Positions 18,001 through 25,192 are shown, numbered from the stretch's first letter. The stretch: DNA of 37,631 nt from Bifidobacterium breve (GCA_945889715.1 CAMDCI010000005.1:1-37631), one strand, 5' to 3'. Translations and numbers: made by a program. The notes: generated by a model not told the origin, from the letters alone.

Positions 18001-18452
18001 AGAGCCGAGAAGGCTTGCTGAATGGTGAGATATCCCGCGGCCGCAGCGATGCCAGCATCGCGTCCAGCCAAATCGCGCACGAGGCGCGCTGTGCGTAGAC
18101 GATCTTTCCCAATTGACCACGTGACATCACGCAGCGCAATGAGTGCAGCGGCATTTCGTTCAAGTTCGTCGGCGTCGGCAACGCTATTTTCAAGACCTTC
18201 GTCAATGGCTGTGATCGTCGCACCTACTTGGTCGAGACGACTTGTCATCGCATTCACTAATTCGTGATTGTCAATCAGGGCAACTGCCCCAGGGACACCC
18301 TTGAGAAGTTCGTTGACCTTGACAAGATGGGACGTGGCATCAACCATATTGCGACCACTGGCAATAGCCGCGTCAAGGAGTTGCACGATTTCGGCAACGG
18401 TGGGGGCACTACGCCGAGCGGGTCGACCGACCAAAGCGATGATGCCACACAT
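15042..18452 (-). CDS. Enlarged GlmS-like glutamine--fructose-6-phosphate aminotransferase with extra domains
   Basis: ATG 18452 starts MCGIIALVG, so removing Met exposes the Ntn catalytic Cys; the frame itself is open to 18473. In the 1136-aa product the glutaminase motifs are present but spread out: RGRDSAG near 158, GHTRWAS near 250, NAHP and LNGD (264-290), ITTDAKVIP near 312. An alpha-helical insert of about 130 residues separates the Cys strand from RGRDSAG, and about 80 residues precede GHTRWA. The isomerase half has HFLLKEI, the first SIS domain (VSQSGTTTDTNRTV, SVASTKAFYAQ) and a second SIS domain with EDKKHIDL where GlmS has GELKHGPL. About 300 residues follow; AKTVTVG near 935 recalls the final AKSVTVE of GlmS, which carries the catalytic lysine. 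Normal GlmS is about 610 aa. Position after glmM supports hexosamine synthesis. Confidence 0.85.
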   Translation of the reverse strand: MCGIIALVGRPARRSAPTVAEIVQLLDAAIASGRNMVDATSHLVKVNELLKGVPGAVALIDNHELVNAMTSRLDQVGATITAIDEGLENSVADADELERNAAALIALRDVTWSIGKDRLRTARLVRDLAGRDAGIAAAAGYLTIQQAFSALDRLEVRGRDSAGVHVFVWGHGLSANDPSVSTALNARAHDALFQNRSVRLIDDTLSFVYKAAAEIGELGDNTKALRAAVQEDDLLRLALSNPNARLSLVGHTRWASVGIISEPNAHPVNSERELDDLETTHPYVVAALNGDVDNHGDLRIAHGLSFPGQITTDAKVIPALVNMHARTCGDTVEAFRRSVASFEGSVAIGAAATDQPDRLMFALRGSGQGLFVGVAEDLFIVASEPYGVVEETSTYFRLDGEGTSTSSLTDSKGQIIILDGALAGDLSGVTRLAYDGTILPISSNELVTAEVTTRDIDRGDAPHFLLKEIGEAPESFRKTLRGKIIERDGVLHASLGAKTLPTSIIEQLASGAICKVRVIGQGTAAIAGRSCATVLDELCAGGLDVDPITATELSGFHLQLDMSDTLIIAVSQSGTTTDTNRTVDLARSRGASVLAIVNRRGSDLCDKADGVLFTSDGRDVEMSVASTKAFYAQVAAGVLLACAVSVAAGLGTDSRRHDLLRTLRELPTAMRTVIDARAKVAEVAHKYAPSKRYWAVVGNGPNAIAANEVRIKLSELCYKSISCDITEDKKHIDLSCEPLILVCAAGLAGSTADDVAKEIAIYRAHKATPIVIASASESRFSSAVAVIDVPDVDPTLAFVLSAVVGHLFGYEAARAIDELARALREAREVVEFAVLHNPDGDSVLKVVRSGLVIAAERFNETLRAGTYDGHLEASTAVRLASMLRVVLDVSPVEAYQNETGKVGTPSALIDDLTLALTRAIEELTRPIDAIKHQAKTVTVGISRSDEGVMDRALVQEVLATGAGRDVLAYRTLKVLADLDPAVEAVVGYTRYSIDGDPSGTRATIAIVDRGGLSRDVPSRVDRNPSLVGTKRRVASEREVLVARGRSDGRTVIFIPEVKAGQTIGITLLHVRFFDRLNAPVMRGVLQGYDRRYDRLVDWVSETEGEMRDDLLSELSVADLLILPISEMADRWRRASS

Positions 18453-18489
18453 GACGATCAGGTTACCGAACAACTACGCCGTGACAGGC

Positions 18490-19845
18490 TCACACGCATT
18501 TGTTGACAGCAACGGCAACCAGTCGATCAGCAACTTCATCGGCCAGTTGGCTCGTTGGAGCCTCAACCATGACCCGGATCAGTGGTTCTGTGCCACTTGC
18601 TCGCACCAAAACTCGCCCGTTCTCGCCCAAAAGTAATTCTTCAGCGGCGATTTCAGCGGCCAACAATTGCGCAACATCAAGAGGTCGCACTGCAACTTTG
18701 ACATTCTTCAAAACCTGCGGGAAGGTGTGCATCACCGATGTCGCGAGTTGTGAGAATTTCACGCCATCTTTTTCTTGCCGGCGCCGCACCAATTGCGCCA
18801 GAACTATTGATGCCAAAAGTCCATCACCCGTGGTCGCCAGGTCACGATGAATAATGTGACCGCTTTGTTCGCCACCAAGCACAAACCGACCAGACTCCAT
18901 GGCATCAAGCACATAGCGGTCGCCGACGGTCGTTGTCACGACGTTCACGCCTTCTTGATGCATCGCCTGATGGAAACCCAAATTTGACATCACCGTCACA
19001 ACAACGGTGTTATTGGCCAAGGTGTTGTGGTCACGCCGGTCGATCACTGACAAAGCAATCAGACGATCGCCATCAACGACTCGTCCGTTTTCATCAACAG
19101 CAATCAGGCGATCTCCGTCACCATCGAAGGCAAAACCAATATCAACTGAAACGCCGGTACCAGTACCACTCACAAATTCACACAACGTTTGCGGTGATGT
19201 TGCACCGCATGCGTCGTTGATGTTGCGACCGTTTGGTGCATCATTCATTGAGATCACATCGGCACCGAGTCGTTGTAACACCAGTGGCGCAACTTGGCTC
19301 ATGGCTCCGTTGGCCGAATCAATCACGACACGTAAACCAGCAAGTGATCCTTCGCCAAAAAGTTCAACAAGATGATCGACATACAAAGTCACCGCATCGC
19401 TACGACGAACGATCGCGCCAACGTCTGGTGCAGTCGACGTAGCGCCACTCAAAACTTTGTGTACTTCAGATTCGATGCGCTCTTGATCGGCATCGGTCAA
19501 TTTGCGCCCACCTGCGGCAAACACTTTGACACCGTTATCCGAAAACTTATTGTGCGACGCAGTAATCACTACACCAGGAACATTTTCCAGTTGCGCAATC
19601 AATGCAACTGCCGGCGTCGGCAATACACCAAGTTGTTCAACACGCACACCAACCGAAGCCGCACCAGCAGAAAACGCTGCTTCAAGAATGGGTCCAGATA
19701 CTCGAGGGTCGCGAGCGATCACCAAGCGCGGCGAACCAAGAACTGTGCCAACGGCGCGTCCAAGCGCAAGCGCGTATTCGGGAGTGATTTCACTAATAGC
19801 GACGCCACGAACACCATCGGTGCCAAATGTCGGAACAATAGACAT
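18490..19845 (-). CDS. glmM: Phosphoglucosamine mutase
   Basis: It converts glucosamine-6-phosphate to glucosamine-1-phosphate for UDP-GlcNAc and peptidoglycan. Conserved elements: FGTDGVRG at the N-terminus, the phosphoserine loop TASHNKFSDNG (Ser97 from this start), the Mg2+ loop FDGDGDR, GGEQSGHII for sugar recognition, and RASGTEPLIRVMVEA for phosphate binding. ATG 19845 (MSIVPTFGTDG, 451 aa) fits the family better than ATG 19878, although neither has a clear ribosome site. It is followed by the glmS-like gene and preceded by rpsI. Confidence 0.97.
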   Translation of the reverse strand: MSIVPTFGTDGVRGVAISEITPEYALALGRAVGTVLGSPRLVIARDPRVSGPILEAAFSAGAASVGVRVEQLGVLPTPAVALIAQLENVPGVVITASHNKFSDNGVKVFAAGGRKLTDADQERIESEVHKVLSGATSTAPDVGAIVRRSDAVTLYVDHLVELFGEGSLAGLRVVIDSANGAMSQVAPLVLQRLGADVISMNDAPNGRNINDACGATSPQTLCEFVSGTGTGVSVDIGFAFDGDGDRLIAVDENGRVVDGDRLIALSVIDRRDHNTLANNTVVVTVMSNLGFHQAMHQEGVNVVTTTVGDRYVLDAMESGRFVLGGEQSGHIIHRDLATTGDGLLASIVLAQLVRRRQEKDGVKFSQLATSVMHTFPQVLKNVKVAVRPLDVAQLLAAEIAAEELLLGENGRVLVRASGTEPLIRVMVEAPTSQLADEVADRLVAVAVNKCV

Positions 19846-19889
19846 ATATGACTGGGGCGGATTGTTTGCGCCCGACATGAAAGTCGCGA

Positions 19890-20282
19890 TCAGCGCTTCG
19901 TGTACTGTCCGGCCTTACGGGCCTTGCGCAGACCGTACTTCTTGCTTTCCTTACGACGTGAGTCGCGGGTCAACAAGCCGGCCTTCTTGAGTGCACCACG
20001 TGAGTCAGGATCAAGTTCAACGAGTGAACGAGCCAAGCCCATGCGCATTGCGCCGGACTGTCCGGTCACGCCACCACCATGAATGGTTGCATCGACGTCG
20101 TACTGTTCGGTCGTGTTGGTGACGCGCAATGCTTCAACTGCGGCGTTCTGCTGAGTCGCGGTGCAGAAGTACACATCGATCGGCTTGCCATTCACGGTGT
20201 GCTTGCCAGTGCCGGGGCGAACGCGCACACGTGCGACTGCTTCCTTGCGGCGACCGGTTGTCTGAGTAAGAGGCTTCGTCAT
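19890..20282 (-). CDS. rpsI: 30S ribosomal protein S9
   Basis: Small-subunit protein near the P site; its C-terminal arginine/lysine tail contacts P-site tRNA. At 130 aa it has TGRRKEAVARVRVRPG at the start, GGGVTGQSGAMRMGLARSLV in the middle, and LLTRDSRRKESKKYGLRKA before the final QYTKR. It lies 23 bp after rplM and was presumably co-transcribed with it. glmM starts shortly downstream. Confidence 0.99.
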   Translation of the reverse strand: MTKPLTQTTGRRKEAVARVRVRPGTGKHTVNGKPIDVYFCTATQQNAAVEALRVTNTTEQYDVDATIHGGGVTGQSGAMRMGLARSLVELDPDSRGALKKAGLLTRDSRRKESKKYGLRKARKAGQYTKR

Positions 20283-20305
20283 TTTATGATCCTTGAATTC
20301 TTTGC

Positions 20306-20752
20306 TCAGCGAGCTTTGGCGTGGTCGAACTTGATGGCAGTCGGGTTTTGCGCGCCGTGAGGATGCTCTGCTCCGGTGTACACCTTGAGCTTCTTAATCA
20401 TCTGACGTCCGAGCGGACCCTTGGGCAACATGCCGCGCACTGAACCACGAATGGCTTCATCGGGGCGACGATTCAACAAGCTGGCGAAAGTTTCGCTCTT
20501 CAAACCACCGGGGTAACCCGAGTAGTTGTGAATCAAACGACTCTCGGCTTTGCCAGAAGTCAACACGATCTTGTCAGCGTTGATGATGACGACGTGATCG
20601 CCTGAGTCCATGTGTGGCGCGAACGTTGGCTTGTGCTTACCGCGCAACACACGTGCGACTTCGGTGCAAAGACGACCAAGGATCATGCCCTCAGCGTCGA
20701 CGACATGCCACTCACGAACGATCTCGCTGGCCTTTGGCGTATAGGTGCTCAT
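20306..20752 (-). CDS. rplM: 50S ribosomal protein L13
   Basis: Early-assembly large-subunit protein. The open frame begins at 20785, but ATG 20752 (MSTYTPKASEIVREWHVVDA, 148 aa) matches the family start and has a GAAAGAAG purine stretch a few bases upstream. Conserved parts include ILGRLCTEVARVLRGKHKP, GDHVVIINADKI and VRGMLPKGPLGRQMIKKLKV. First gene of the rplM-rpsI pair, with a likely promoter in the spacer before it. Confidence 0.98.
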   Translation of the reverse strand: MSTYTPKASEIVREWHVVDAEGMILGRLCTEVARVLRGKHKPTFAPHMDSGDHVVIINADKIVLTSGKAESRLIHNYSGYPGGLKSETFASLLNRRPDEAIRGSVRGMLPKGPLGRQMIKKLKVYTGAEHPHGAQNPTAIKFDHAKAR

Positions 20753-20818
20753 AGATACTTCTTTCAGAAAAGGTTCCCGGGACAACGCAGCCCACAGGGA
20801 CTGAGAAATGATACGGGC

Positions 20819-20847
20819 ATTATGGGTAAAAACGACAGGGTGGTCAC
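20819..20847 (-). promoter_or_regulatory. Putative rplM promoter
   Basis: On the minus strand GTGACC (20842-20847) and CATAAT (20819-20824) are 17 bp apart, giving 4/6 and 5/6 matches to sigma-70-type -35 and -10 hexamers. The -35 overlaps the truA stop codon. Transcription would begin about 60 bases before the rplM ATG. Confidence 0.42.
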
Positions 20848-21668
20848 CCGAATATCTCGCGTGGGCGAATGAAAACGTCTTGGTCGTAGCCGACTTCCCA
20901 CAAACACAGTCCGTGGGCTGGGGCGACTTGGCCCGCCTCGGTACGGGCTCCCGAACGCAAAATGCCCGACATCGAGCCAGGGGTCAGCTTGCGCAGGCCC
21001 ACATCGACCAAGGTGCCGACGATCGAGCGCACCATTTGGTGGCAAAAAGCGTTGGCCCGAATCTCAAACCGCAGAATTCGCGACCCTCGTTCACTGGTGT
21101 GTTCAGACCAACGGGCCTGGGTCACTTCGCGAAACATACTCTGCTCTTTTTCGCCTTCAACCGGCTTGGGTTTGCGACAAAAGGCCGAAAAGTCATGTTC
21201 GCCAATCAACGGATCACCCGCCAGATACATCAGGGGCAAATCAAGTTCTTGGGGTACGTGCCAGGCGGTTGCGGCCAGGAAGGGATCGGCCACCGGATCG
21301 TTGAGCACGGTGTAGCGATAGTGGCGCCAATGCGCCGAAAACCTCGCATGAAAATCGGGTGCAGCCCATTCAACTGCGCGCACCACAATGCCCGGCGCAC
21401 ACATTTTGGTCAAACGGCGTGGCAGGGTTTCGAGATCAATATCAAGCGGCAAATCACACGTGATGACCTGTCCCCAACCATGAACTCCAGCGTCGGTACG
21501 ACCAGCACCAGTGATGTGAACTGGAAAACGCGAGATGAGCGACAAGGCATCACCAATAACACCGGCGACCGAACGCACATCGTCGTTGATGGCAAAGCCA
21601 CTGAAGTGCGAACCTTCGTAGGCAACTAACAAACGAGCCCGCCTGATGGCGGGCTCGGACGTATTCAT
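20844..21668 (-). CDS. truA: tRNA pseudouridine(38-40) synthase TruA
   Basis: It isomerises uridines 38-40 in the anticodon arm of many tRNAs. Key motif AGRTDAGVHGWGQV holds the catalytic aspartate (Asp59 in the 274-aa form), followed by ALSLISRF upstream, HYRYTV, FCRKPK and NAFCHQMVRSIVGTLVDVG, all typical. The ATG at 21668 has no ribosome site, and a strong hairpin covers its first codons; a TTG at 21632 (LLVAYEGSHFSGF) is a serious alternative start. Confidence 0.94.
   Translation of the reverse strand: MNTSEPAIRRARLLVAYEGSHFSGFAINDDVRSVAGVIGDALSLISRFPVHITGAGRTDAGVHGWGQVITCDLPLDIDLETLPRRLTKMCAPGIVVRAVEWAAPDFHARFSAHWRHYRYTVLNDPVADPFLAATAWHVPQELDLPLMYLAGDPLIGEHDFSAFCRKPKPVEGEKEQSMFREVTQARWSEHTSERGSRILRFEIRANAFCHQMVRSIVGTLVDVGLRKLTPGSMSGILRSGARTEAGQVAPAHGLCLWEVGYDQDVFIRPREIFG
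21634..21657 (-). terminator. GC-rich hairpin with T-stretch inside the 5' end of truA
   Basis: A perfect 10-bp inverted repeat (21634-21643 with 21648-21657; CGAGCCCGCC against GGCGGGCTCG) with a four-base loop is followed on the minus strand by TTTGTTAG. It has terminator form and lies about 55 bp past the rplQ stop, but within codons 4-12 of the annotated truA. It may end rplQ transcription partially or couple it to truA translation. Confidence 0.6.
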
Positions 21669-21710
21669 GAGTTGTAACTCGCGACCAGATACATGTCGGA
21701 CGCGAAAATG

Positions 21711-22082
21711 TCAGACGAGTTCGATACGCGCCATGGGGGCGTTGTCGCCCTGACGCGGACCAAGCTTCAAGATACGCAAGTAGCCACCGTTACGTTCGAG
21801 GTAACGAGGAGCAACTTCAGCGACCAACTTGTGCGTCATTTCCTTGTCACCGAGGTAACCCTGGATCTGACGAATGCGGTGCACGCTCATAGCGTTTCCG
21901 TCTTGAGCCTTCTTGGCCTTGGTGATGAGCTTTTCGGCGATGGGGCGAAGTGCCTTGGCCTTAGCTTCAGTTGTCTCAATGGCCTCAGCAGCAATCAAAG
22001 ATGCTGTGAGGTTGGCCATCATCAACTTCTGGTGCTGTGAGCTACCGCCAAAGTTTCTGGCACGGCGTGGTGTTGCGGGCAT
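21711..22082 (-). CDS. rplQ: 50S ribosomal protein L17
   Basis: Large-subunit protein at the exit-tunnel side. The 123-aa sequence opens MPATPRRARNFGGSSQHQKL with the usual MMANLTASLI, TTEAKAKALRPIAEKLITKA, and RNGGYLRILKLGPRQGDNAPMARIELV at the C-terminus. It follows rpoA by 32 bp, the normal end of the alpha operon. Confidence 0.99.
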   Translation of the reverse strand: MPATPRRARNFGGSSQHQKLMMANLTASLIAAEAIETTEAKAKALRPIAEKLITKAKKAQDGNAMSVHRIRQIQGYLGDKEMTHKLVAEVAPRYLERNGGYLRILKLGPRQGDNAPMARIELV

Positions 22083-22114
22083 GGTGTGTTTCCTTCGTTA
22101 AAACGTTCGTCGGC

Positions 22115-23053
22115 TCAGCCGCGAAGTGTCAGGCCGCGCTCATCAAGCTTCTGCTTGACTTCGTCGAGGCTCTTCTGGCCAAAGTTGGTGATATTCAACA
22201 AGTCGTCTTCGTTCTTGCTCAGAAGTTCGCCAATGGTGTTGACCTGGGCGCGCTTCAAACAGTTACGGGGACGCTCGGAGAGATCGAGGTCTTCGATTGC
22301 AATGTCGAGATCGGGGCTTGATGATCCAGCTTGAATCACTTCGCCAAGTTCAAGACCCTTGGGCTCTTCTGACAAGTTGGCAACGAGATCAACGAGCGCA
22401 CGCAAGGTTGCGCCAGCTGATGCAAGTGCATCACGCGGTGTGGTGGTGCCATCAGTTTCGATGTCGATGATGAGCTTGTCGTAGTTAGTTGACTGCTCAA
22501 CGCGAGTTGGCTGAACATCAAACATCACGCGACGCACTGGCGAGAAGATGGCATCAATCGGAATGACTCCGATAATGCGCGATCCCGAATCGCGATCGCT
22601 TGAGTTGTAACCACGACCCTGCTCGACCGTGAGGTCGAATGCAAGACGGCCCTTGCCATTGACGTGAGCAATGACGAGATCCTTGTTGAGGATTTCAACG
22701 TCGGCTGGGCACTGAATGTCGCCAGCGGTGACGACTGTTCCTGCTTCGCCACGAACGTCAACACGAATGATGACTGCTTCGTCTGATTGCGAGATCAGCA
22801 CGATGTCTTTGAGGTTGAGGATGATGTCGGTGACGTCCTCGGTGACACCAGCAATGGTGTCGAACTCGTGCAAGGCCTCATCAAAGCGAACCGTCGTAAT
22901 GGCGGAACCGGGGATGGAGGAAAGCAACACGCGACGAAGCGAGTTACCGATGGTATGACCGAAGCCGGGCTCAAGAGGTCCGACAGAGAAACTCTGACGG
23001 TTACCGTTCTGTTCGCCGATTGCTTCGACACTGGGGCGCTGGATGACGAGCAT
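22115..23053 (-). CDS. rpoA: DNA-directed RNA polymerase subunit alpha
   Basis: Scaffold subunit of RNA polymerase. ATG 23053 (MLVIQRPSVEAI, 312 aa) is the start: it follows a GGAAGAG ribosome site, whereas the longer frame to 23167 would run into rpsD. The N-terminal dimer domain has PLEPGFGHTIGNSLRRVLLSS. The C-terminal domain (RPRNCLKRAQVNTIGELLSK, TNFGQKSLDEVKQKL) keeps the Arg and Asn residues that contact UP elements. It lies between rpsD and rplQ. Confidence 0.99.
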   Translation of the reverse strand: MLVIQRPSVEAIGEQNGNRQSFSVGPLEPGFGHTIGNSLRRVLLSSIPGSAITTVRFDEALHEFDTIAGVTEDVTDIILNLKDIVLISQSDEAVIIRVDVRGEAGTVVTAGDIQCPADVEILNKDLVIAHVNGKGRLAFDLTVEQGRGYNSSDRDSGSRIIGVIPIDAIFSPVRRVMFDVQPTRVEQSTNYDKLIIDIETDGTTTPRDALASAGATLRALVDLVANLSEEPKGLELGEVIQAGSSSPDLDIAIEDLDLSERPRNCLKRAQVNTIGELLSKNEDDLLNITNFGQKSLDEVKQKLDERGLTLRG

Positions 23054-23117
23054 TTGTCTCTTCCGTTCGTCGAGGGTTTGTACGTAGGCAGTATTAGATG
23101 CAGATTGAATTGCTGGA

Positions 23118-23735
23118 TTACTTCGAGTAAAGCTCAACGATGAGCTGTTCACGTACGGGCACATCAATGTGCTCGCGAGCTGGTTCGTTGCGAACGGTGA
23201 CTTGCTTGCCGCCGTCTCCGCTTTCGAGCCAACCGACCAATGAACGGTCCAAGGTATCGATGTTGTGCTGAATCACGATCATGTCGCGAGCCTTGACAGC
23301 CAAGGTGATGACATCACCTTTTTTGACACGTGCGCTCGGGATGTTGAGGCGCTTGCCATTGACCAAGATGAGTCCGTGGCTGACGAACTGACGCGCCTGC
23401 GGGCGGGTGCTGCCGAAACCAGCGCGGTACACGATGTTGTCGAGACGAAGCTCGAGCAAACGCAACAGGTTTTCACCAGTCGGTCCCTGTAGACGGTTGG
23501 CTTCTTCGTAGGTCTTGCGGAACTGACGCTCGAGTACACCGTAGATGTACTTAGCCTTCTGCTTTTCCTGAAGCTGTGCGAGGTATTCGCTACCGGCTGA
23601 GCGACGACGCGTACGGCCGTGCTGACCCGGTGGGAACGGACGACGCTCAAGAGCCTTGCGGCCCTTTTCGTTTTCGAACAAGTTCGTGTTCAGACGGCGC
23701 GACAAACGCACCTTGGGTCCGGTGTAACGGGCCAT
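23118..23735 (-). CDS. rpsD: 30S ribosomal protein S4 (zinc-free form)
   Basis: Primary 16S rRNA binder that starts assembly of the 30S body. The 205-aa protein begins MARYTGPKVRLSRRLNTNLF and contains LLRLLELRLDNIVYRAGFG and ARQFVSHGLILVNGKRLNIPS (the S4 RNA-binding domain). The N-terminal region has no cysteines, so it is the Cys-minus, zinc-independent type. S4 often represses its own operon in other bacteria, but no leader structure was identified here. Confidence 0.99.
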   Translation of the reverse strand: MARYTGPKVRLSRRLNTNLFENEKGRKALERRPFPPGQHGRTRRRSAGSEYLAQLQEKQKAKYIYGVLERQFRKTYEEANRLQGPTGENLLRLLELRLDNIVYRAGFGSTRPQARQFVSHGLILVNGKRLNIPSARVKKGDVITLAVKARDMIVIQHNIDTLDRSLVGWLESGDGGKQVTVRNEPAREHIDVPVREQLIVELYSK

Positions 23736-23738
23736 GAC

Positions 23739-24137
23739 TTAGTTCCTCTTCCGCTTGGGCAACTTGCAGCCGTTGTGGGGTACGGGCGTGACATCTTTGA
23801 TGCCAGTCACTTCGATACCAGTGTTCTGCAACGAACGAATTGCGGTGTCACGACCAGAGCCTGGGCCCTTGGCGTGAACTTCGACGCGACGCATACCTTG
23901 TTCGAAAGCGGCCTTCGCTGCTTTCTCGGCGGCCATTTGTGCAGCAAATGGTGTGCTCTTACGCGAACCTTTGAAACCAACTCCGCCACCTGAGGCCCAC
24001 GATAAAACGTTGCCTTCGGTGTCAGAGATGCTGACGATGGTGTTGTTGAACGAGCACTTGATGTGACACACACCAACACTGACGTTTTTGCGCTCGCGCT
24101 TACGGGGGCGTCGTCCGCCCGGCTTCGGCTTAGCCAT
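23739..24137 (-). CDS. rpsK: 30S ribosomal protein S11
   Basis: Platform protein near the E site and mRNA exit. The 132-aa sequence contains [55 protein letters not shown] and the final [13 protein letters not shown]. It is 3 bp from rpsD and 6 bp from rpsM in the alpha operon. A basic N-terminal extension ([14 protein letters not shown]) is common in actinomycetes. Confidence 0.99.
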   Translation of the reverse strand: MAKPKPGGRRPRKRERKNVSVGVCHIKCSFNNTIVSISDTEGNVLSWASGGGVGFKGSRKSTPFAAQMAAEKAAKAAFEQGMRRVEVHAKGPGSGRDTAIRSLQNTGIEVTGIKDVTPVPHNGCKLPKRKRN

Positions 24138-24143
24138 GATGTA

Positions 24144-24521
24144 CTACCTCACTGCCTTTTTCTTGTTTGCAACGGTCTTCTTCGGTCCCTTACGGGTACG
24201 AGCATTGGTGTGAGTGCGCTGACCACGAACGGGCAGGCCCTTACGGTGACGGACGCCCTGGAGGCAACCGATTTCGATCTTGCGCTTGATGTCGGTCTGA
24301 ACTTCGCGGCGAAGGTCACCTTCGACGGTCACGTTCTTGTCAACCCAACCACGAAGTTTGTTGACTTCTTCGTCAGTCAAGTCGCGAACACGCGTGTTCG
24401 GACTGATATCGAGGTCTGCGCACATGCGTTGAGCAGTCGGCTTACCGATGCCAAAGATGTAGGTGAGCGAAATCTCCAACCGCTTCTCGCGGGGAATATC
24501 AACTCCAGAAATACGGGCCAT
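24144..24521 (-). CDS. rpsM: 30S ribosomal protein S13
   Basis: Head protein that contacts the P-site tRNA and L5/L31 bridges. The 125-aa sequence starts [20 protein letters not shown] and has [34 protein letters not shown], and a lysine-rich tail. It is preceded by rpmJ (20 bp) and followed by rpsK in the standard order. Confidence 0.99.
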   Translation of the reverse strand: MARISGVDIPREKRLEISLTYIFGIGKPTAQRMCADLDISPNTRVRDLTDEEVNKLRGWVDKNVTVEGDLRREVQTDIKRKIEIGCLQGVRHRKGLPVRGQRTHTNARTRKGPKKTVANKKKAVR

Positions 24522-24541
24522 GCTGTTTCCTTATTCTCTTC

Positions 24542-24655
24542 TCAGCCTTGACGCTGCTTGTGGCGCGGGTTCTCGCAAATGACCATGACACTGCCGTGCC
24601 GGCGGATCACTTTGCACTTCTCGCAGATTTTCTTAACACTTGGTTTGACCTTCAT
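24542..24655 (-). CDS. rpmJ: 50S ribosomal protein L36 (zinc form)
   Basis: A 37-residue gene not evident by length. Translation from ATG 24655 gives [20 protein letters not shown] and ends [12 protein letters not shown] before a TGA. Cys11, Cys14, Cys27 and His33 form the zinc site, so this is the C-plus paralogue. It sits between infA and rpsM as in most bacteria, after an AT-rich spacer of 84 bp. Confidence 0.97.
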   Translation of the reverse strand: MKVKPSVKKICEKCKVIRRHGSVMVICENPRHKQRQG

Positions 24656-24739
24656 GGTCATCTCACTTCTTGTTGTTAGATTTTGAACGATAAAGACTGG
24701 TTTTATTGACTATTTACAATGTTTATTAACGACTTGTCA
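24656..24739. other. AT-rich spacer between infA and rpmJ
   Basis: About 29% GC by direct count against roughly half in the flanking genes. Minus-strand hexamers such as TTAATA and TAAAAC at about 18 bp spacing could be a promoter for rpmJ-rpsM-rpsK-rpsD-rpoA-rplQ, but no candidate is clearly best. Confidence 0.5.
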
Positions 24740-24964
24740 TTACTTGTAGCGATACGTAATGCGACCTCTGGTGAGGTCATATGGCGTGAGCTCTACTTGC
24801 ACCTTGTCGCCAGGAAGAATACGGATGTAGTTCATTCGCATCTTTCCGGAGATATGCGCCAAAACTTTGTGGCCGTTCTCAAGCTCCACCCGAAACATGG
24901 CGTTCGGCAGGGACTCGAGGATCGTTCCTTCGAGCAAAATGGCGTCATCTTTGGGCTTGGACAG
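24740..24964 (-). CDS. infA: Translation initiation factor IF-1, apparent CTG start
   Basis: Binds the A-site region of the 30S subunit and helps IF-2 and IF-3 choose the start codon. The core [20 protein letters not shown]...[22 protein letters not shown] is unmistakable. The usual N-terminus (x-SKPKDDAI) lies in frame upstream of the first TTG (24937), but the only codon able to start it is CTG at 24964, because an in-frame TAG lies 12 bases upstream (five codons before the CTG region is closed). AGGAG ends six bases before this CTG. That start gives 74 aa, close to the family's 72-73. No map gene intervenes between adk and infA. Confidence 0.95.
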   Translation of the reverse strand: MSKPKDDAILLEGTILESLPNAMFRVELENGHKVLAHISGKMRMNYIRILPGDKVQVELTPYDLTRGRITYRYK

Positions 24965-25047
24965 AACTGACTCCTAACAGGGCGGATATTTCAAACTGCA
25001 GTGCGCCACGAGGACGCGTACAGGGTCGGCCATTGGACCGAGGGGCA

Positions 25048-25076
25048 ATGCTACCGCCGAGACTCAAATGAACCAA
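25048..25076 (-). promoter_or_regulatory. Putative infA promoter
   Basis: Minus-strand TTGGTT (25071-25076) and TAGCAT (25048-25053) are 17 bp apart in the adk-infA spacer. They match the hexamers only partly (3/6 and 4/6). Transcription would start about 75-80 bases before infA. The spacer of about 230 bp holds no convincing gene. Confidence 0.33.
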
Positions 25077-25176
25077 GTGCCCCGAGCCAGAAACTTCACG
25101 GGAAACTTGGGAGTCTTTTCGGGGGCAAACCATAGTCCAGGTCTCAAGGCCGCTCCGGGCAATATCTGCAGAAAAG

Positions 25177-25185
25177 TTATCCACA
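25177..25185. promoter_or_regulatory. Perfect DnaA-box sequence after adk
   Basis: TTATCCACA on the plus strand, a perfect match to the bacterial DnaA box, 7 bp past the adk stop in the adk-infA spacer. It lies within AAAGTTATCCACAG, a 14-mer that recurs at 37000-37013. One isolated box may be chance; DnaA binding is not shown. Confidence 0.45.
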
Positions 25186-25192
25186 GGCAGGC

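Noticed and set aside
20808-21629. A 273-aa plus-strand open frame opposite truA
   Set aside because: No family character; truA on the minus strand explains the sequence with its catalytic motif.
24945-25184. A 79-aa minus-strand open frame in the adk-infA spacer
   Set aside because: It overlaps the start of infA, has no recognisable features, and a promoter or spacer explains the region better. It is not a map fragment.
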